From Planctomycetota bacterium (GTDB lineage: Bacteria > Planctomycetota > Phycisphaerae > UBA1845): a stretch of 6,879 nt of DNA. A program made the position numbers and the translations under genes. The stretch spans positions 1 through 6,879 of the forward strand of contig JADFMZ010000176.1 in the NCBI GenBank assembly GCA_022563615.1, in the 5' to 3' direction. Positions 6,729 to 6,879 of the stretch are shown here, one piece after another. Each line of letters opens with the position of its first letter. Within the stretch, counting starts at the first letter, position 1. The notes below the pieces were generated by a model that had not been told where the DNA came from, made no database searches, and saw only the letters and a program-made list of their open reading frames with translations.

Positions 6729-6841
6729 CCTTAGAGGCTAATCCTATTAATCCTTGTGGCACCGGTTTTCAACCGGTGATTCAACCGGTGAAACGCACGG
6801 GTTACAAACCCGTGCCACACTTATTGGGGGAGGCTCTTAGG
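6729..6841. repeat. Nested palindromic intergenic repeat (MITE/REP-like)
   Basis: The core has two perfect hairpins: caccggtt/aaccggtg (6760-6767 and 6771-6778, loop 3) and gcacgggtt/aacccgtgc (6795-6803 and 6807-6815, loop 3). Between them tcaaccggtg (6781-6790) is a direct copy of 6769-6778. Both hairpins are enclosed by an outer pair tgtggcac/gtgccaca (6755-6762 and 6812-6819). Further out, ccttagaggct (6729-6739) and aggctcttagg (6831-6841) are inverted repeats matching at 9 of 11 positions. No coding capacity is seen. The structure fits a small non-autonomous, transposase-mobilised element or a REP-type hairpin cluster upstream of the deacetylase gene. The remaining bases of 6697-6879 show no gene. 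Confidence 0.75.
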
Positions 6842-6879
6842 ATCTCCCGGAGGCGACGCACGCCTCGTTGCGAAACCAC

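Noticed and set aside
6755..6819. Repeats considered as a CRISPR array
   Set aside because: The repeat units are short palindromes of two different sequences with no regular spacers of 30 bases or more and no cas genes.
6795..6820. Second hairpin considered as an intrinsic terminator
   Set aside because: It is perfect and GC-rich but has no T-run on either side and sits inside a larger symmetrical element, upstream of the genes on the minus strand.

Overview
The window is GC-rich and has all five recognisable genes on the minus strand. The gene families suggest an environmental Gram-negative-type bacterium, most likely a planctomycete or a neighbouring group. The pointers are a large multiheme cytochrome next to an FG-GAP/ASPIC-UnbV beta-propeller protein, a polysaccharide deacetylase of the exosortase (PEP-CTERM) locus type, and a palindromic intergenic repeat of a kind I associate with planctomycete genomes. 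This placement is inference from gene content; no marker gene is present.

Read in the direction of transcription (right to left), the layout is as follows. Positions 6697-6879 are non-coding and hold a nested palindromic, MITE/REP-like repeat. A two-gene unit follows: a polysaccharide deacetylase (6696-5806), overlapped by 11 bases by a small DUF2007-type protein (5816-5580). A 257-base gap then holds an AT-rich promoter-like stretch, a small perfect inverted repeat and a strong ribosome binding site. After it comes a tightly packed three-gene redox unit. Its first gene is a 709-residue membrane-anchored cytochrome with about five transmembrane helices fused to a five-heme c-type domain (5322-3193). 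The second is an exported seven-bladed beta-propeller protein with an ASPIC/UnbV domain (3191-1281). The third is a polytopic membrane iron-sulfur protein of the NapH/CcoG (RdxA) type (1273 to beyond position 1). Intergenic spacings in this unit are 1 and 7 bases, so co-transcription is likely.

Functionally, the redox unit looks like an electron-transfer module. The NapH-like protein carries cytoplasmic-type [4Fe-4S] motifs and membrane helices. The b-like membrane domain of the cytochrome could pass electrons across or from the membrane to its periplasmic c hemes. The beta-propeller protein is probably an extracytoplasmic partner or scaffold. No catalytic reductase or oxidase is recognised here, and the unit continues past position 1, so substrate and direction of electron flow are unknown. 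The deacetylase/DUF2007 pair belongs by family to exopolysaccharide or cell-surface polysaccharide work and looks unrelated to the redox unit.
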